Positions 23,597-25,668 of a stretch of 25,668 bases of DNA are shown here, in pieces. The position numbers and the translations under genes are program-made. Positions within the stretch are counted from its first letter, which is position 1; each line of letters opens with the position of its first letter. This DNA is from Deltaproteobacteria bacterium (GTDB lineage: Bacteria; Desulfobacterota_B; Binatia; UBA9968). The DNA lies in the NCBI GenBank assembly GCA_016193385.1, contig JACPSF010000126.1, forward strand, positions 1-25,668. Reading direction: 5' to 3'. The notes under the pieces are model-generated. The model made no database searches. It was not told the origin of the DNA and was given only the letters and a program-made list of their open reading frames with translations.

Positions 23597-23978
23597 GTAT
23601 AACGGGGTTCGCGGCTGAGCTGCGGGCCGAAGGCCCGTCGGATCTAGCCGCGGGTTCGGCCGCCGCGGTTCGGCTCACAGGTTTCCCTCCGGCCATAGCT
23701 GCCTGCGCTCGGGCTCTGCATTCGGCCAAGACGGGGGGCGGGATCATTTTTATGGCTACAGCTATCCCGAGAGGAATCAGGATTAAATCATCGACGTAAC
23801 CCAAGACGGGCACAAAATCGGGGATCAGATCAATTGGACTGAACGCATACGCGACGACGCCCGCTACGAAAGCCTTTGCGTACCACGGCGTATCGGGATG
23901 GCGCGCAGCCAAGTAGAGGGCGAACGTCTCCCCCTTGAGATGACGCACGCGCTTCTTGAATTCCTCTAGGAATGCCAA
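23580..23978 (-). CDS. DUF1232 (YkvA-like) small membrane protein with an attC-encoded tail
   Basis: The 132-residue product contains the DUF1232 core AYAFSPIDLIPDFVPVLGYVDDLILIPLGI (about 44-75, two hydrophobic segments) after an amphipathic N-terminus. The family is widespread and its function unknown. The start is a TTG at 23978 with GAGG five bases upstream, 17 bases after attC site 1. The last 26 or so residues are low-complexity (A, S, R, P) and are read from attC site C (23597-23660). This suggests that the original stop was lost or that the tail is tolerated. Confidence 0.78.
   Translation of the reverse strand: MAFLEEFKKRVRHLKGETFALYLAARHPDTPWYAKAFVAGVVAYAFSPIDLIPDFVPVLGYVDDLILIPLGIAVAIKMIPPPVLAECRARAQAAMAGGKPVSRTAAAEPAARSDGPSARSSAANPVIQHNHN
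23597..23660 (-). other. attC-like site C, 64 bp, overlapping the DUF1232 gene end
   Basis: On the plus strand: GTATAAC, seven bases, GCGGCT, a 6-base interior, CGGGCC, loop GAA, GGCCCG, an 8-base interior, AGCCGC, GG, GTTCGGC. Both 6-base stems pair exactly. The asymmetry of 5-7 bases on one side and GG on the other is shared with sites 1 and A. Each terminal 7-mer deviates from consensus at one position. Confidence 0.5.
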
Positions 23979-23994
23979 GGTGCCTCGTTGTGAC

Positions 23995-24051
23995 GTCTAA
24001 CGCGATGCCGCTGAGCGGCCCCGAAAGGCCCGCCCTGGCGGCGGGTTAGGC
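23995..24051 (-). other. attC site 1, 57 bp, best match in the array
   Basis: Both 7-mers fit the integron consensus fully: GTCTAAC (23995-24001) for RYYYAAC and GTTAGGC (24045-24051) for GTTRRRY. The interior is an imperfect palindrome (GCCGC, TGA, GCGG on one side; CCGCC, CT, GGCGGC on the other) with unpaired bases, as attC folds require. The stop TAA of the upstream minus-strand gene (24046-24048) lies inside the 7-mer. Confidence 0.75.
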
Positions 24052-24351
24052 TCTGCGGGGTTCCTTGTGCTTTGCGATCAGGTCCCTTATCGCTGGAAGC
24101 AGCTCTTTAGGTACTTCAATGACGGTTTGGGTGGAGTCCTCAAAAACAGCCTCGTCCTCCGCCACCGCTTCCTCCTCTGTCTGCTGCTCGTAATGGGCGA
24201 GCACCTTCCGGACCCGCTCCTCATCCCAGCCCGATGGAAACCTTGTCTGTCTCATCCTTTTCCTCTCCGACGGCGACGCTGTCGATAAGCCATCAAAGGA
24301 GATCGGGATCAGTTTGGTCTGCCAATAGGAGTACTCTTTATATCGGGCCAT
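24046..24351 (-). CDS. Small acidic protein preceded in frame by an IS1182-transposase-like N-terminus
   Basis: Two parts are visible. Residues 33-101 (from ATG 24255, with GAGAGG six bases upstream) form a small acidic protein starting MRQTRFPSGWDEERV, with an EEEAVAEDEAVFED stretch and ending in an amphipathic helix (VPKELLPAIRDLIAKHK). The style is antitoxin-like, but I cannot name the family. Residues 1-20 (MARYKEYSYWQTKLIPISFD, from ATG 24351 with a strong GGAGGAG) look like the start of IS1182-family transposases, which then stops matching. The real gene may be only 24046-24255, placed behind a captured transposase fragment, or the joined frame may be translated from the stronger ribosome site. 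Stop TAA is inside attC site 1. Confidence 0.6.
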   Translation of the reverse strand: MARYKEYSYWQTKLIPISFDGLSTASPSERKRMRQTRFPSGWDEERVRKVLAHYEQQTEEEAVAEDEAVFEDSTQTVIEVPKELLPAIRDLIAKHKEPRRA

Positions 24352-24433
24352 CTCTCCTCCTTCCGTCGTGAAGTTTACAGCAGACGAAAGAAAGAAGGAA
24401 GAATTTTTCACACTTTGAGGGGTTTTTCTACAC

Positions 24434-24491
24434 CCTCAACGCTATGGCTCAGCGGTCCCTGCAGGCGACCCGCTGAAGCCGATGGTTAGCT
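24434..24491 (-). other. attC site B, 58 bp
   Basis: On the plus strand: CCTCAAC, five bases, GGCTCAGCGG, a 16-base centre, CCGCTGAAGCC, four bases, GTTAGCT. The arms pair over ten bases with one extra unpaired base on one side. This matches the extrahelical base that directs strand choice in attC. The stop TAA of the DUF2442 gene lies at 24486-24488 within the right 7-mer. Each 7-mer departs from consensus at one position. Confidence 0.7.
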
Positions 24492-24761
24492 GGTGCTATC
24501 GGGGGTGGCTCCGATAGGTTCCTGCTCCGGCGAGAGCTCATAGAGAGCCTCCGGAGCAAGATCGGCCCCATTCGGCCAGACCACCGTACGGCAGATTGGG
24601 TCCACACTGACGCGAGCAAAGTAGGCCGGTTCCCTGAGCGGCTCAAAGACAGGGCCTTCGAGCAACGGAAGCAGGTTCACACGCTTCTGCGTGCCGTCGT
24701 CAAACACCACCCGTAAGGAGTGCGGCCCGCAAACCTCAGCTTCAACGATGTGAAGGATCAC
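24486..24761 (-). CDS. DUF2442 protein, second gene of a DUF4160-DUF2442 pair
   Basis: The product is 91 residues. It resembles the DUF2442 family (VxxAEVCGPHSLRVVFDDGTQKRVNLLPLL, then FARVSVDPICRTVVWPNGADLAPEALYEL), small beta-rich proteins of unknown function often encoded directly beside DUF4160. It follows the DUF4160 gene by 14 bases on the same strand, so both form one two-gene cassette. Such pairs are suspected toxin-antitoxin-like modules, without proof known to me. Stop TAA overlaps attC site B. Confidence 0.8.
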   Translation of the reverse strand: MILHIVEAEVCGPHSLRVVFDDGTQKRVNLLPLLEGPVFEPLREPAYFARVSVDPICRTVVWPNGADLAPEALYELSPEQEPIGATPDSTS

Positions 24762-24775
24762 GGGATATTGACTCC

Positions 24776-25036
24776 TTATTCCAGAGATGGAATCTGCTGG
24801 AGGGGTTCGTGCACTCTAGCTCGCTCCCAATTTTGCAGGAGTTCCTGCCGATAAAGCCGTGCCCATTCGGTCACCAGAGACAACGCCCGGCGAGGCAAAT
24901 GACCCTTGAGAATCCTGCCGCTGGATATCTCCACTTCCGCCTCGTGCTGGGCGTAGATGGCATGAAAGTGGGGCGGCGCATGGTCGGTGAAGTACATATA
25001 GATGAAAATGCCATAGAACTCCGAAATCCTCGGCAC
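24776..25036 (-). CDS. DUF4160 protein, first gene of the pair
   Basis: The 86-residue product is full length for DUF4160: PRISEFYGIFIYMYFTDHAPPHFHAIY, HEAEVEISSGRILKG, LPRRALSLVTEWARLYRQELLQNW. The PPHFHA motif with its two histidines is the family hallmark and might bind metal or act catalytically; no activity is established. The start is a GTG at 25036 with GGGAGA five bases upstream. The leader reaches back 70 bases to attC site A. The co-encoded DUF2442 gene follows. Confidence 0.83.
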   Translation of the reverse strand: MPRISEFYGIFIYMYFTDHAPPHFHAIYAQHEAEVEISSGRILKGHLPRRALSLVTEWARLYRQELLQNWERARVHEPLQQIPSLE

Positions 25037-25106
25037 GTCGATCTCCCATGGCTACGGGGGTCTTACTGTAGGTCAGGATATCGAACTCCCACGTTTCACG
25101 CAAGCC

Positions 25107-25263
25107 AGCTAACGAGGCTGTAGAAAAAGTCCCACCCAAGTAAAAAATGTCCAAATTGGGGGTACCAAAATGGTCTCCCGACCCGAGATCGTCGCTTAAA
25201 AGCCAAATACGGAGGTCGTTTTTTTGTAGTTTTTTTCCATCTACCTTTTTCTACGGGTTCAAC
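25107..25263 (-). other. attC-like site A, 157 bp, long form
   Basis: On the plus strand: AGCTAAC (25107-25113), six bases, GTAGAAAAAG (25120-25129), a 115-base AT-richer centre, CTTTTTCTAC (25245-25254), GG, GTTCAAC (25257-25263). The 10-base arms are perfect complements and the terminal layout is that of sites 1 and C. The centre has T-runs (25219-25225 and 25230-25237). The length is at the upper end known for attC. An alternative reading is a small MITE with GTAGAAAAAG ends, since IS1182-type elements can have similar termini. Confidence 0.5.
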
Positions 25264-25270
25264 AGGCCCC

Positions 25271-25597
25271 TCAGCCGCGCGTGCTTTGACCCCGAAGCTT
25301 TACAGGCCGCTTCTTGCGCGTCGGCTGCAGGAGTTCGTTAGGCAGGCGCATAAAGTTCTCAGGCCGCAGGAGACCCGCAACAGAGATGTCTTCGTCGATA
25401 GATTCCCAATGAACACCGATACCCCCGCCAATTAATTCCCAGTCAGCCCGCTGCTTAGGAGTGGCGACGACGAGGCGGGGGAACCAAGCAACGGGCACAG
25501 AAACCGTTCGACCATCCGCGAGAAGCACCGTCAGCATGTCGGCGGTGCAAGTGACCTCAATTGCTAAAGCTTCACTTCTTTTCGGTAAAGTACTCAT
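25271..25597 (-). CDS. DUF2442 protein, second type
   Basis: The 108-residue product carries a clear DUF2442 signature different from the other copy: LADGRTVSVPVAWFPRLVVATPKQRADWELIGGGIGVHWESIDEDISVAGLL (about 28-82). A basic C-terminal tail (RKKRPVKLRGQSTRG) follows. The function is unknown; in many genomes this form also stands next to a DUF4160 gene. ATG 25597 has GGAG seven bases upstream. The stop is seven bases before attC-like site A. No attC-like site is visible between the start and the window end; instead the dispersed repeat begins 39 bases upstream. Confidence 0.82.
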   Translation of the reverse strand: MSTLPKRSEALAIEVTCTADMLTVLLADGRTVSVPVAWFPRLVVATPKQRADWELIGGGIGVHWESIDEDISVAGLLRPENFMRLPNELLQPTRKKRPVKLRGQSTRG

Positions 25598-25635
25598 GCC
25601 ACTTCTCCAGGAAAAACTGCCTATTCTCAGAAACT

Positions 25636-25668
25636 ATAGTGACGGAATTAAATAAGTTGACATCAAAT
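25636..25668 (-). repeat. Dispersed 33-bp repeat, copy 2, at the window edge
   Basis: This is an exact reverse complement of 2432-2464, running to the last base, so the true repeat may be longer. It lies just upstream of the DUF2442 gene and contains AT-rich sequence that could include its promoter. A contig that ends in a repeat also found inside it is typical of assembly breaks. Confidence 0.85.

Larger units (their letters stand above)
22446..25597 (-). mobile_element. Integron-type gene cassette array without visible integrase (CALIN-like)
   Basis: Five attC-like sites (23260-23351, 23597-23660, 23995-24051, 24434-24491, 25107-25263) alternate with small genes all on the minus strand. 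Each site sits at or just after the stop of one gene and a short leader before the next. In two of them the gene's TAA stop is part of the RYYYAAC 7-mer. No intI, attI or Pc promoter is seen. The array may continue beyond the right edge, or be a cluster of attC sites lacking an integrase. The left limit, after the methyltransferase, is not marked by a recognisable site. Confidence 0.65.

Noticed and set aside
22446..25597. A CRISPR array or tRNA/rRNA gene in the accessory region
   Set aside because: No regularly spaced direct repeats and no cloverleaf or rRNA-like sequence was seen there or elsewhere in the window.

Overview
The window looks like chromosomal DNA of an uncultured, GC-rich, Gram-negative-type bacterium, probably a metagenome contig. 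The order merR-mutS-amidase-glnD-xerD and M50 protease-trpS-scpA-scpB-rluB, together with an ABC importer of the liv type, BenE and C-rich intergenic hairpin repeats, would fit a soil or sediment lineage such as Methylomirabilota/Rokubacteria or a deltaproteobacterial group. This placement is inferred from gene content only and is weak.

Layout. (1) 1-1607, plus strand: the 3' part of a MoeB/ThiF-family adenylyltransferase, a clear intrinsic terminator, and a histidine phosphatase. (2) 1585-5490, minus strand: a compact housekeeping operon reading M50 protease, trpS, scpA, scpB, then rluB after a repeat-bearing gap. (3) 5600-8725: a sugar-nucleotide-type epimerase, a BenE transporter on the plus strand, an unrecognised HExxH protein, and the fused ends of a dead NCS2 purine permease that still has a near-consensus promoter. 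(4) 9022-13580, minus strand: a branched-chain amino-acid-type ABC importer, livK-livH-livM-livG-livF, whose livF is broken by a small frame-shifting deletion. (5) 13689-21636, minus strand: merR-mutS-amidase-glnD-xerD, a tightly packed core operon with a good sigma-70 promoter and an inverted-repeat operator in front of merR. (6) 21721-22197: a small membrane protein. (7) 22446-25597, minus strand: an accessory stretch that I read as an integron gene-cassette array without a visible integrase.

The most interesting part is region 7. Five imperfect inverted repeats of 57-157 bp are each bounded by an AAC-type 7-mer on one side and a GTT-type 7-mer on the other, as integron attC sites are. They separate small genes that all point the same way: DUF2442, DUF4160 plus DUF2442, a small acidic protein preceded by an IS1182-transposase-like N-terminus, DUF1232, a short segment with no clear gene, and a frameshifted methyltransferase. 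In two cases the TAA stop codon lies inside the 7-mer, a classic cassette feature. No integrase gene is present; the only tyrosine recombinase here is a housekeeping XerD 9 kb away.

Several genes carry internal deletions or frameshifts (M50 protease, livF, NCS2 permease, methyltransferase). These may be real decay or assembly error. The last 33 bases are an exact inverted copy of 2432-2464, which suggests that the contig ends at a dispersed repeat.
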